From an uncultured Faecalibacterium sp. (GTDB lineage: Bacteria > Bacillota > Clostridia > Oscillospirales > Ruminococcaceae): a stretch of 6,552 bases of DNA. The position numbers were made by a program, and so were the translations under genes. Within the stretch, counting starts at the first letter, position 1; each line of letters opens with the position of its first letter. Positions 1 to 5,426 of the stretch are shown here, one piece after another. The notes under the pieces were generated by a model. That model saw nothing but the letters and a program-made list of their open reading frames with translations, had not been told where the DNA came from and ran no database searches. The stretch is from assembly GCA_945982465.1 (NCBI GenBank), contig CAMFSB010000093.1:1-6552 (forward strand), in the 5' to 3' direction.

Positions 1-429
1 TTTTTGGACCGGTTTGCCCCGGCGCCCGCTTCCACACTGCTGGGCTTTGGGGTGCTGGGCGGCGTATTCGGCGAGGGTGTCGACCTGGCCGGCGACCGCC
101 TGATCGGCTGTGCGATCGTGGGTGTGGGCCTGCCGCAGGTGAACCCCCGCCAGGAGATGCTGCGCCGCTATTTTGACGAAAAAAACGGCAGCGGCTTCGA
201 CTACGCCTACCGATACCCCGGCATGAACAAGGTGCTGCAGGCCGCCGGACGGGTCATCCGCACGCCGAAAGACCGGGGTGTGGTTTTGCTGCTGGATGAC
301 CGGTTTCGCCAACGGGAATACAGCCGGCTTTTGCCGCCGCACTGGGCGCACCGGCAGGCAGTAAGTTCCCCTGCCGCCCTTGCCCGGGAGCTGGGCCGCT
401 TCTGGCACAGCGGGCCGGCCGGTGAATGA
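1..429 (+). CDS. ATP-dependent DNA helicase, DinG/XPD (Rad3-like) family, C-terminal fragment
   Basis: The reading frame is open from the first base and ends at TGA 427-429, so this is the last 142 codons of a gene that starts outside the window. It matches the second RecA-like lobe of superfamily 2 XPD/DinG helicases, which unwind DNA using ATP, typically in repair or recombination. Visible signs are a motif V-like GGVFGEGVDL (fragment residues 20-29), the stretch FDEKNGSGFDYAYRYPGMN (58-76) typical of the bacterial subgroup, and motif VI QAAGRVIR (80-87), whose arginines contact ATP. The following DRGVVLLLDDRF (91-102) is also family-typical. The N-terminal lobe with the Walker motifs, and any iron-sulfur cluster domain, lie upstream and cannot be judged. 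The gene looks intact here and is followed by terminators. Family assignment is firm; the exact cellular role is not. Confidence 0.9.
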   Translation, partial: FLDRFAPAPASTLLGFGVLGGVFGEGVDLAGDRLIGCAIVGVGLPQVNPRQEMLRRYFDEKNGSGFDYAYRYPGMNKVLQAAGRVIRTPKDRGVVLLLDDRFRQREYSRLLPPHWAHRQAVSSPAALARELGRFWHSGPAGE

Positions 430-445
430 CGCTGCCGTGCCGGCC

Positions 446-467
446 CCGCTGCAAGAAAGCGGTTTTT
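446..467 (+). terminator. Weak intrinsic terminator after the helicase gene
   Basis: CCGCT (446-450) pairs with AGCGG (458-462) around a 7-base loop and is followed at once by TTTTT (463-467). It sits 16 bases after the helicase stop codon. The stem is only 5 bp, so it may terminate poorly by itself; a much stronger hairpin follows about 100 bases later. Confidence 0.4.
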
Positions 468-559
468 GACGCGTGGATCTGGCTGAAGCCGGCGTATTGC
501 AGGCTCCGGAGCGCATCCGGCGGCCATCTGATAGAAAGCAAAAATTTATAAAGCAAAAA

Positions 560-610
560 TCCAGGCTCTGCGTGCGGCTGCAACGCCGTGTCACGGAGCC
601 TGGACTTTTT
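560..610. terminator. Strong bidirectional intrinsic terminator
   Basis: TCCAGGCTC (560-568) pairs perfectly with GAGCCTGGA (596-604). After a 2-base bulge (569-570), CGTG (571-574) pairs with CACG (592-595), and an inner stem CGGC/GCCG (575-578 with 585-588) closes a 6-base loop. On the plus strand CTTTTT (605-610) follows; on the minus strand the AT-rich AAAGCAAAAAT (550-560) provides a U-rich tail. It lies between two convergent genes, the helicase (+) and the acyltransferase (-), and can serve both. Confidence 0.8.
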
Positions 611-638
611 GTTGTTGATGGTGCCGCGTCGTACCGGG

Positions 639-1724
639 TCACACTGTAGTGCGGCGGCGGCGCAGAGCGGTCAGCGCTTCGCCCAGGGCGACCGATGCCA
701 GGATCACCCCAAAAATATGGCAGAACAGGTAAAACCAGCAGCCCCCATTGTACGCCAGCAGGCGCACGTCCATAGATAGTTTCAGCACCACATATTCCAG
801 CGGGTCGTGGAACAGATACACATAAAACAAATTGCGCACCAGCACCCGGTACCACCGGCTCTGGGCTACCCGGCCCAGCAGGCGGGCGCACAGCAGCGCC
901 AGAAGAAACGACCAGATGCAGCCGGTCAGCGCTGTGGTACGGACACCCAGCAGCCCCGCCCGCGCGGCGGCCAGCCAGAACCCGCTTACTGCCACAAACC
1001 CGCCTGCCAACACGGGCAGCGGGCGATGCTCCCACCTTGGGCGCAAAGAATCGACGGCATACCCCAGTGCAAACCAGAGCAGGTTTTCCATTCCGCGGGC
1101 AAAGCCGAACAGATCGACCGGGATGCGGGGCGCAGCAAACTGCTGGATCAGCCCTGCCGCCAGCAGCAGCGGCAGCGCCGCTCCGCCGGGCAGCGCCGGC
1201 AAAAACCGGGCGGCCGCCTTTTGCAGCAGCGCGAATGCCAGCATGCACCAGAACAGCGCTGTAAGGAACCACAGATGCCCGCTGTCATCACCGCCAAACA
1301 AAAACGTTCCCACCGCGAGGGGGAAGTTCTCTCTTGTATAAAACCCGCACAGCCCCTTGACTGGCAGCATGAACACAAGCCCGCACACATAATACGGCAC
1401 CAGCAGCCGCCGGGCCTTTTTGTGCACAAACGGGCCCAGCGGGCCAATGGGCTTCAGATGCAGTACCGCGCCCGAAAGGCAGAAAAACAGCGGCATATGG
1501 AACCCGTACACCCATGTAGCCATGCGCCGCGCCGCGTCGAACACAGCCGAAAAGTAGACCGGCGCTGCCCATTCCAGCGCCCAGTTGTAATAGATGCCGC
1601 CATAGGTGGTGTGCACCACCCAATAGGCGCTGTGCCCCACCACCACGAACAGCGTGGCGATCAGGCGCAGCCACTCGTACACCGCCACCCGGCCCGCGGC
1701 AGGCTTTTGCATGTACTCCGGCAA
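639..1724 (-). CDS. Acyltransferase family 3 membrane protein
   Basis: The product (361 residues) is a polytopic membrane protein of the acyltransferase-3 family, whose members transfer acetyl or other acyl groups to sugars of the cell wall, exopolysaccharides or other envelope molecules. The family's R-x10-H motif is visible as Arg20...His31 (RLIATLFVVVGH) in the first membrane segment. Other family signatures are GFHMPLFFCLSGAVLH, ARRLLVPYYVCGL and GHLWFLTALFW, and about ten hydrophobic segments span the protein before a basic tail (RRRR). The length is normal for a stand-alone member without an extra SGNH domain. The start is set at TTG (1724), because an excellent AAAGGAGG lies 8 bases upstream; the first ATG (1712) would be too far from it. 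The gene has its own promoter and ends at a shared terminator. Nothing nearby identifies the acceptor substrate. Confidence 0.88.
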   Translation of the reverse strand: MPEYMQKPAAGRVAVYEWLRLIATLFVVVGHSAYWVVHTTYGGIYYNWALEWAAPVYFSAVFDAARRMATWVYGFHMPLFFCLSGAVLHLKPIGPLGPFVHKKARRLLVPYYVCGLVFMLPVKGLCGFYTRENFPLAVGTFLFGGDDSGHLWFLTALFWCMLAFALLQKAAARFLPALPGGAALPLLLAAGLIQQFAAPRIPVDLFGFARGMENLLWFALGYAVDSLRPRWEHRPLPVLAGGFVAVSGFWLAAARAGLLGVRTTALTGCIWSFLLALLCARLLGRVAQSRWYRVLVRNLFYVYLFHDPLEYVVLKLSMDVRLLAYNGGCWFYLFCHIFGVILASVALGEALTALRRRRTTV

Positions 1725-1732
1725 CGGCGGCC

Positions 1733-1740
1733 CCTCCTTT
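1733..1740 (-). promoter_or_regulatory. Ribosome binding site that selects a TTG start for the acyltransferase gene
   Basis: On the minus strand AAAGGAGG, a full-length match to the anti-Shine-Dalgarno, ends 8 bases before TTG at 1724. The first in-frame ATG (1712) is 20 bases away and has only a GGAG placed 3 bases before it, which is too close. TTG is therefore the better start. Confidence 0.7.
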
Positions 1741-1760
1741 TTTATCTGTCGGTTTTCACC

Positions 1761-1789
1761 AGTATAGTATAGCCGCCCGGCCTGCGCAA
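1761..1789 (-). promoter_or_regulatory. Sigma-A-like promoter of the acyltransferase gene
   Basis: On the minus strand, -35 TTGCGC (1784-1789) and -10 TATACT (1761-1766) are separated by exactly 17 bases. Transcription would start near 1754, leaving a leader of about 30 bases that carries the AAAGGAGG. The -10 is part of a tandem TATACTATACT. The element sits just downstream of the DUF1836 stop codon, so the acyltransferase gene can be expressed independently of it. Confidence 0.6.
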
Positions 1790-1823
1790 GCCGTATGCGG
1801 CGCTTTTGCCGCAGGTAGAGCGT

Positions 1824-2363
1824 TTAGCGTTCGGCTTTCCATCGTTCGTCCAGCTCCAAAAACTTTACCGTGAACATCTTGCTGGCAAAGCACATCGCCG
1901 CGCTGCGCACCAGTTCGCTTTCGGGCGTGACATGGCTGGCACTGCTGGGTGCGGAAAAATCCCGCGTGGAAAACGCCGCCCACAGCGCCTTTTCCAGTTC
2001 GGTACAGAAATAGTCGTAAGCCTTTGGGAACGGGTAGCTTTGCGTCTGGATCGCCAGCAGGGCACGGATCTCCGAAATGCTCACTACCTGCTTGAGCAGG
2101 CAGATGCAGTAAAGCCGCGCCAGCTGTTCGCGGTCGTACCGCTTTTTTACCGGCGGCGCAATCAGCCGCAGCTTTACATAGTTGTTGATCATGGACGCGG
2201 TGATGGCAGGCTCATCCCTGCTGGTAAAAAAAGGCGCGGTATAGCGCTGCAGCGCGTCCATCACCTGATCGCGGTACAGCGGAATGTCCGGCAGTTGTTC
2301 GTAGCGCGGGCAGTGGTACGCAAGCATCTGGTCGATCACAGCCTGTCTGTCCTGATTCTCCAT
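1824..2363 (-). CDS. DUF1836 protein, MerR-like DNA-binding protein (candidate regulator)
   Basis: The product (179 residues) belongs to the DUF1836 family, whose role is not established. The family core is recognisable from LPDIPLYRDQVMDAL (24-38) through ITASMINNYVKLRLI (54-68), PPVKKRYDREQLARL (70-84) and LLKQVVSISEIRALL (89-103). The order 'helix, N-Y-x-K-x-x-L-I-x-P-P, K-R-Y, hydrophobic helix, S-I-x-E-I-x-x-L-L' closely resembles the winged helix-turn-helix of MerR regulators, so DNA binding is a reasonable inference. Residues 104-179 show no recognised ligand domain and no membrane segment, pointing to a cytoplasmic protein. The start at ATG 2363 has AGGGAGG ending 7 bases upstream; the open frame extends farther upstream but crosses the promoter. 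The gene is divergent from degV and shares a symmetrical control region with it, which suggests it regulates itself and degV. That link is not proven. Confidence 0.85.
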   Translation of the reverse strand: MENQDRQAVIDQMLAYHCPRYEQLPDIPLYRDQVMDALQRYTAPFFTSRDEPAITASMINNYVKLRLIAPPVKKRYDREQLARLYCICLLKQVVSISEIRALLAIQTQSYPFPKAYDYFCTELEKALWAAFSTRDFSAPSSASHVTPESELVRSAAMCFASKMFTVKFLELDERWKAER

Positions 2364-2370
2364 AAGGCGG

Positions 2371-2377
2371 CCTCCCT
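2371..2377 (-). promoter_or_regulatory. Ribosome binding site fixing the DUF1836 start
   Basis: On the minus strand AGGGAGG ends 7 bases before ATG 2363. The open reading frame continues upstream to an ATG at 2477, but that stretch contains the predicted promoter and the palindrome, so the shorter protein is preferred. Confidence 0.75.
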
Positions 2378-2403
2378 TCGGCATAAGTTTTATGTTGCTT
2401 TTT

Positions 2404-2431
2404 ATTTTATGCCATCCCAAAACAATGTCAA
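2404..2431 (-). promoter_or_regulatory. Promoter of the DUF1836 gene
   Basis: On the minus strand a consensus -35 TTGACA (2426-2431) is followed after 16 bases by -10 TAAAAT (2404-2409). Start of transcription would be near 2397, giving a leader of roughly 35 bases with the ribosome binding site. The -35 box lies inside the left arm of the inverted repeat at 2419-2461. Confidence 0.65.
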
Positions 2432-2461
2432 GAAATTTCTCAGAAAGCTTGACATTGTTTT
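2419..2461. promoter_or_regulatory. Perfect 14-bp inverted repeat, candidate shared operator
   Basis: AAAACAATGTCAAG (2419-2432) is repeated as its exact reverse complement CTTGACATTGTTTT (2448-2461), with a 15-base centre that itself holds a small inverted repeat TTTCT-C-AGAAA. Each arm contains one TTGACA, so the divergent promoters have mirror-image -35 boxes. Neither predicted transcript includes the palindrome, so it most likely works as DNA, as a protein-binding site, rather than as an RNA hairpin or terminator. The binding protein is unknown; the neighbouring DUF1836 protein is a candidate. Confidence 0.6.
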
Positions 2462-2477
2462 TTAAAAAGCATATCAT
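2449..2477 (+). promoter_or_regulatory. Promoter of the degV-family gene
   Basis: A consensus -35 TTGACA (2449-2454) and -10 TATCAT (2472-2477) are spaced by exactly 17 bases, with an AT-rich spacer. Transcription would start near 2484, about 56 bases before the degV ATG. The -35 box lies in the right arm of the inverted repeat at 2419-2461, so anything bound there should affect this promoter and the opposite one together. Confidence 0.7.
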
Positions 2478-2483
2478 GGTTTT

Positions 2484-2509
2484 TAATACCAGATCTAATG
2501 GTATTAGAT
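2484..2509 (+). promoter_or_regulatory. Overlapping inverted repeats at the predicted degV transcription start
   Basis: TAATACC (2484-2490) is the reverse complement of GGTATTA (2500-2506), with a 9-base gap. Overlapping it, ATCTAAT (2493-2499) is the reverse complement of ATTAGAT (2503-2509), with a 3-base gap. The block begins about where transcription should start. It could be a second operator, or two mutually exclusive hairpins at the 5' end of the mRNA. No regulator is identified. Confidence 0.5.
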
Positions 2510-2539
2510 TTCACTTTCTGCTGCAAAGGAGCCAACGCC

Positions 2540-3376
2540 ATGGTACGCATTTTTGCCGACACGTCCACGCTTTACAACACCGCGCAAGCCCGCAGGGCCG
2601 GGTTTACGGTGTCGCCCCTCTCGGTCACGATCTCGGGGCAGACCTACCGGGAATTTGATGACATTGAGCCGGAGGCGTTTACCGCGCTGATCCGCCAGGG
2701 CCACCTGCCCACCAGCAGCCAGCCGGCCATTGGCGAAGTTGCCGCGCTGTACGAACAGTACCCCGAGGACGAGATCCTGAACATCACCATGGCAGATGGG
2801 CTTTCCGGTACATACGCCAGCGCCGTCGCCGCAGCCGAGCTGTGCAGCGCGCCCGAGCGCATCACAGTGCTGAACAGCCGCACCTTGTGCGGCCCGCACC
2901 GCTATCTGGTGGAAAACGCCGTGCGTCTGGCTTCAAAAGGGCTTACGCTCCCTGCCATCGTGCGGCGCACCGAGGAGCTGATGCGCACCGCCAAGAGCTT
3001 TTTGATCCCCGCAGATTTTGCCTACCTGCGGCGCGGCGGCCGGCTTTCGCCGCTGGTTTCGTATGTAGGGCAGGCCGCGCGCCTGACGCCGCTGATCCCC
3101 CCCACGGAGGACGGCCGCCAGCTGACGCTGGCAGGCATCCGCCGCAGCTTTTTGCAGGCGGTGGAGCAGACGGCCAAGGCCTTTACCGCCCAGGGCATAG
3201 GCGAAGGCTGGCGCATTTACATCACCCACGCCGACGCGCAGCATCTGGCCGACCAGGCTGCAAAGCGGCTGGGCAGGGTCTTTCCTGCGGCTGTGGTCGA
3301 AATCCTGCCCTTAAGTCCGGTGTTCATCACCCAGGGCGGGCCCGGCTGTGTGGCGATCGAGGCGATCCGCAGCTGA
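2540..3376 (+). CDS. DegV family protein (fatty-acid-binding, FakB-like)
   Basis: The product (278 residues) has the length and motif order of DegV proteins, cytoplasmic proteins that hold a single fatty acid. The characterised FakB members present it to the kinase FakA for phospholipid synthesis; that role is inferred here. Visible motifs are FADTSTLYN at the N-terminus (5-13, in place of the common DSSAD), the lipid-head-group loop PTSSQP (57-62), GLSGTYASA (87-95), YLRRGGRLS (162-170) and a C-terminal SPVFITQGGPG that corresponds to the usual hxGPG segment. The mid-protein DS motif is replaced by LNSRTLCG (111-118). The start at ATG 2540 has AAGGA 9 bases upstream; an earlier in-frame ATG (2498) lies inside the inverted repeats and lacks a ribosome binding site. 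No fakA-like kinase gene is in the window. The gene diverges from the DUF1836 gene. Confidence 0.9.
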   Translation: MVRIFADTSTLYNTAQARRAGFTVSPLSVTISGQTYREFDDIEPEAFTALIRQGHLPTSSQPAIGEVAALYEQYPEDEILNITMADGLSGTYASAVAAAELCSAPERITVLNSRTLCGPHRYLVENAVRLASKGLTLPAIVRRTEELMRTAKSFLIPADFAYLRRGGRLSPLVSYVGQAARLTPLIPPTEDGRQLTLAGIRRSFLQAVEQTAKAFTAQGIGEGWRIYITHADAQHLADQAAKRLGRVFPAAVVEILPLSPVFITQGGPGCVAIEAIRS

Positions 3377-3409
3377 CGGAGATCCGCGCCGTTTTTGTGC
3401 ACGCGGCAT

Positions 3410-3438
3410 TTGCATCTGCCGGCAAAGAGGACTATAAT
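3410..3438 (+). promoter_or_regulatory. Promoter of the PHP phosphatase gene
   Basis: -35 TTGCAT (3410-3415) and a perfect -10 TATAAT (3433-3438) are separated by exactly 17 bases. Start of transcription would be near 3445. An in-frame ATG at 3437 overlaps the -10 box and so could not be translated from this transcript, which supports ATG 3473 as the main start. No clear terminator lies between degV and this promoter, so readthrough from degV is also possible. Confidence 0.65.
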
Positions 3439-3472
3439 GGGTTTTGCTGAATCAATCATTGTGAGGTTCCTT

Positions 3473-4267
3473 ATGCCGGATTCTGTACTTGCCAATTATC
3501 ACACCCATACGCCCCGCTGCCAGCATGCTGTCGGCAGCGAGGAACACTATATCCGCACCGCCCTGCAGGCAGGTTTTACGGTGCTGGGCTTTGCCGACCA
3601 CTGCCCCTGGCCGTACCGCAGCGGCTTTGTAAGCAACTGCCGTATGCTGCCCCGGCAACTGCCGGATTATCTCGCCGCACTGCGCGCGCTGCGCAGCCGT
3701 TACGATGGCCGCCTGCGGCTTTACATCGGGCTGGAATGCGAATATTACCCCGCCTACATGGACTGGCTGACCGGCCAGCTGCCGCAGCTGGACTACCTGA
3801 TCCTGGGCAACCATTTTGACCGCACCGATGAAAGCGGAATGTACTTCGGCGCCTGCACCCGGCCGGACGAGGTCCAGCGCTATGTAACGCTGACCATTGC
3901 GGGGATGGAAAGCGGGCTGTACCGGTATCTGGCCCACCCGGACCTGTTTTTGAACCACTACCCTGTATTTGACAAGGCCGCCGCAAACGCCTGCCATGCC
4001 TTGTGCGAGGCGGCGGCCGCGCTGGACCTGCCGCTGGAATACAACCTGCTGGGCGAAGCCCGGCAGCACGAACCCGGCCAGCGCGGCCTGGGCTACACCA
4101 CCGAGCAGTTCTGGGCCATAGCCGCGCAGTACCCGGTCAACGCTATTGGCGGCGGCGACGCGCATGAGCCGGGCCAGCTGGCGCAGCCGCAGCAGGTCAT
4201 CGCCGCAAAGCAGGCGCTGCGCGCCAAGGGGCTGGCCGTGCTGGATACGCTGCCGGGGTTGGAATAA
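3473..4267 (+). CDS. PHP-domain histidinol-phosphatase-like protein (HisK type)
   Basis: The product (264 residues) is a PHP-superfamily phosphoesterase most like histidinol phosphatase of the HisK/HisJ type, which removes phosphate from histidinol phosphate in histidine synthesis. The metal-binding set is complete: HxH at His10/His12 (NYHTHT), FADH with His43, Glu88 in GLECEYY, His114 in LGNHF, AHPDLF with His155, and GGGDAH with Asp229/His231. These place two to three metal ions in a seven-stranded barrel. The usual GSDAH is GGGDAH here. The start at ATG 3473 has GTGAGG ending 6 bases upstream and gives the usual short N-terminus; ATG 3437, 12 codons earlier, also has AAAGAGG but overlaps the promoter -10. 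No other histidine genes are nearby, so the substrate could be another phosphoester. A strong terminator follows. Confidence 0.85.
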   Translation: MPDSVLANYHTHTPRCQHAVGSEEHYIRTALQAGFTVLGFADHCPWPYRSGFVSNCRMLPRQLPDYLAALRALRSRYDGRLRLYIGLECEYYPAYMDWLTGQLPQLDYLILGNHFDRTDESGMYFGACTRPDEVQRYVTLTIAGMESGLYRYLAHPDLFLNHYPVFDKAAANACHALCEAAAALDLPLEYNLLGEARQHEPGQRGLGYTTEQFWAIAAQYPVNAIGGGDAHEPGQLAQPQQVIAAKQALRAKGLAVLDTLPGLE

Positions 4268-4292
4268 CGCCTTCCGGAACGGCTGCTATAAC

Positions 4293-4330
4293 AAAAACGC
4301 TGTGAGAGAAGCACCCTCACAGCGTTTTTT
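4293..4330. terminator. Bidirectional intrinsic terminator
   Basis: AAAAACGCTGTGAG (4293-4306) pairs perfectly over 14 bp with CTCACAGCGTTTTT (4316-4329) around a 9-base loop. The A-run and T-run ends give a U-tail in either direction. It lies 25 bases after the PHP gene stop and 19 bases beyond the stop of the convergent mraY-like gene, so it can end both transcripts. Confidence 0.9.
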
Positions 4331-4348
4331 CAGTTTCTGTGGTTTATT

Positions 4349-5299
4349 TCAGCCCTCCAGCAGGCACAGCAACGCCGCCAGCAGCACCTGGATCGTTACA
4401 AAGCGGAACACGACCTGCGTATCGCTCCAGCCCATGCGCTTGCGCGCGTGGTCGTGCAGCGGGGTCAGCGTATGGGTCAGGATGGGGATATGTAAAAACC
4501 GCTTCAGGCTGATCTTCAGGATGCCCAGGCCGCCATCCAGGATAAAGACCAGCGCTGCCAGCAGATACGCAAAGGGATGGTGGCTCTTCATTGCCAGCAC
4601 CGCGATGAAAAAGCCCATCGCGCGGCTGCCCGCGTCGCCCATCATCAGCTCGCAGGGCGACGCATTGCGCCACAGGTAGGCCAGCAGCGCGGCAATGTAT
4701 ACCAGCACCGCCGTGCGGTAGCTGCCCAGCTCGCCGCTGAACGCCACCGCAAAGGTGCCCATCACCACGATCGCCACACTGGCCGAAAGGCCGTCCACGC
4801 CGTCGGAACAGTTGGTCACATTGATGCTCACCCAGATCAGGATCACCGCCAGCACCAGGTACACCGGCACGGGCAGCGCCCAGGTATAGCCCAGCACATA
4901 CACCGTCGGCCCGTCGAAGTTCAAAAACGTGATCGCCGTCAGCACGGCAATGATCAGATCCAGCAGGCCCTTTTTGTACTCGTTCCAGGGGGTCTCGGCG
5001 GCGTCATCAAGATAACCGCTGAGCATCGCGGCCACCAGCAGCGCCATATAGGCGGCAAACTCGGCGGTGAACGGCATAAACGCCATGGACACCAGCGCCA
5101 CGCAGGGCACCAGCACCACGCCCGCGCCGCGGGCCTTGCCGCGGCTCAGCTCTCCGTTTACCGCGTACTGACGGCCGTGGTCGTGGGGCAGCTTGTCCCG
5201 GAACAATGTGATCAGCAGCGCAGACAGCGCAAAGCCCAGCACAAACGCCAGCATATCCACGCGGGTCTGGCCCAATGAAGCGATCAAAAAAGAAACCAT
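4349..5299 (-). CDS. mraY: Phospho-N-acetylmuramoyl-pentapeptide-transferase-like protein (divergent MraY)
   Basis: The product (316 residues, about ten membrane segments) belongs to the MraY/WecA family, integral membrane enzymes that move a phospho-sugar from a UDP-sugar to undecaprenyl phosphate. MraY makes lipid I for peptidoglycan. Family marks are the catalytic aspartates in GYLDD (95-99), NVTNCSDGVDGLS (160-172, canonical NxxNLTDGLDGL), MGDAGSRAMGF (220-230, canonical MGDTGS) and the last-loop stretch TPLHDHARKRMGWSDTQV (279-296). That stretch has the GWS of MraY but PLHDH instead of HHHFE. The N-terminal substrate loop is also unusual: GELSRGKARGAG (49-60) replaces the S-H-x-x-K-x-GTPTMGG pattern. 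The start at ATG 5299 has GAGG 8 bases upstream. The gene stands alone, away from any division and cell-wall cluster. WecA/TagO-type activity is less likely but not excluded. Confidence 0.8.
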   Translation of the reverse strand: MVSFLIASLGQTRVDMLAFVLGFALSALLITLFRDKLPHDHGRQYAVNGELSRGKARGAGVVLVPCVALVSMAFMPFTAEFAAYMALLVAAMLSGYLDDAAETPWNEYKKGLLDLIIAVLTAITFLNFDGPTVYVLGYTWALPVPVYLVLAVILIWVSINVTNCSDGVDGLSASVAIVVMGTFAVAFSGELGSYRTAVLVYIAALLAYLWRNASPCELMMGDAGSRAMGFFIAVLAMKSHHPFAYLLAALVFILDGGLGILKISLKRFLHIPILTHTLTPLHDHARKRMGWSDTQVVFRFVTIQVLLAALLCLLEG

Positions 5300-5370
5300 G
5301 CTTTTATCCTCATTTTCTCACATCCGATGATCTGTGCACGCAGCGCAGGGCCGCATGCCGTCCGGGCAAA

Positions 5371-5399
5371 AGTGTATCACGGCCCGGCCGAAAAATCAA
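5371..5399 (-). promoter_or_regulatory. Promoter of the mraY-like gene
   Basis: On the minus strand -35 TTGATT (5394-5399) and -10 TACACT (5371-5376) are 17 bases apart. TGA directly precedes the -10, giving an extended -10 (TGnTACACT). Transcription would start near 5364, with a leader of about 65 bases before ATG 5299. Confidence 0.55.
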
Positions 5400-5426
5400 T
5401 CGAAACCGCGCGGGCGGCCTGAGATT

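Larger units (their letters stand above)
430..638. other. Gene-free spacer between convergent helicase and acyltransferase genes
   Basis: No credible gene is seen in this spacer: the short open frames that cross it lack family features and a good ribosome binding site. It holds the weak hairpin at 446-467, an 11-base direct repeat AAAGCAAAAAT (535-545 and 550-560) in an AT-rich patch, and the strong bidirectional terminator at 560-610. The AT-rich patch supplies the U-run for leftward transcripts. Confidence 0.6.

Noticed and set aside
535..560. Two AAAGCAAAAAT copies as a regulatory or recombination repeat
   Set aside because: Only two short AT-rich copies next to a terminator; more simply explained as the tail of the leftward terminator.
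807..1772. Plus-strand open frame (321 codons) opposite the acyltransferase gene
   Set aside because: Composition is Gln/Arg/His-rich with no domain; the opposite strand encodes a convincing membrane acyltransferase with promoter and ribosome binding site.
1796..1813. Hairpin TGCGGC/GCCGCA just after the DUF1836 stop as a terminator
   Set aside because: The stem is 6 bp and no T-run follows on the minus strand, so it is too weak to call; readthrough into the acyltransferase gene remains possible.
2419..2463. Palindrome followed by a T-run, read as an intrinsic terminator
   Set aside because: It lies between divergent genes, upstream of both predicted transcription starts, and carries both -35 boxes; a terminator would have no transcript to end.
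3377..3409. Terminator between degV and the PHP gene at the TTTTT near 3392
   Set aside because: No stable stem pairs directly before the T-run; only very short complementary stretches are present.
3452..4165. Minus-strand open frame (237 codons) opposite the PHP gene
   Set aside because: Shadow frame; the plus strand has the full set of PHP metal-binding motifs.
4577..5278. His-rich plus-strand open frame opposite the mraY-like gene
   Set aside because: The histidine and glutamine richness mirrors the hydrophobic codons of the real gene; no ribosome binding site or family resemblance.
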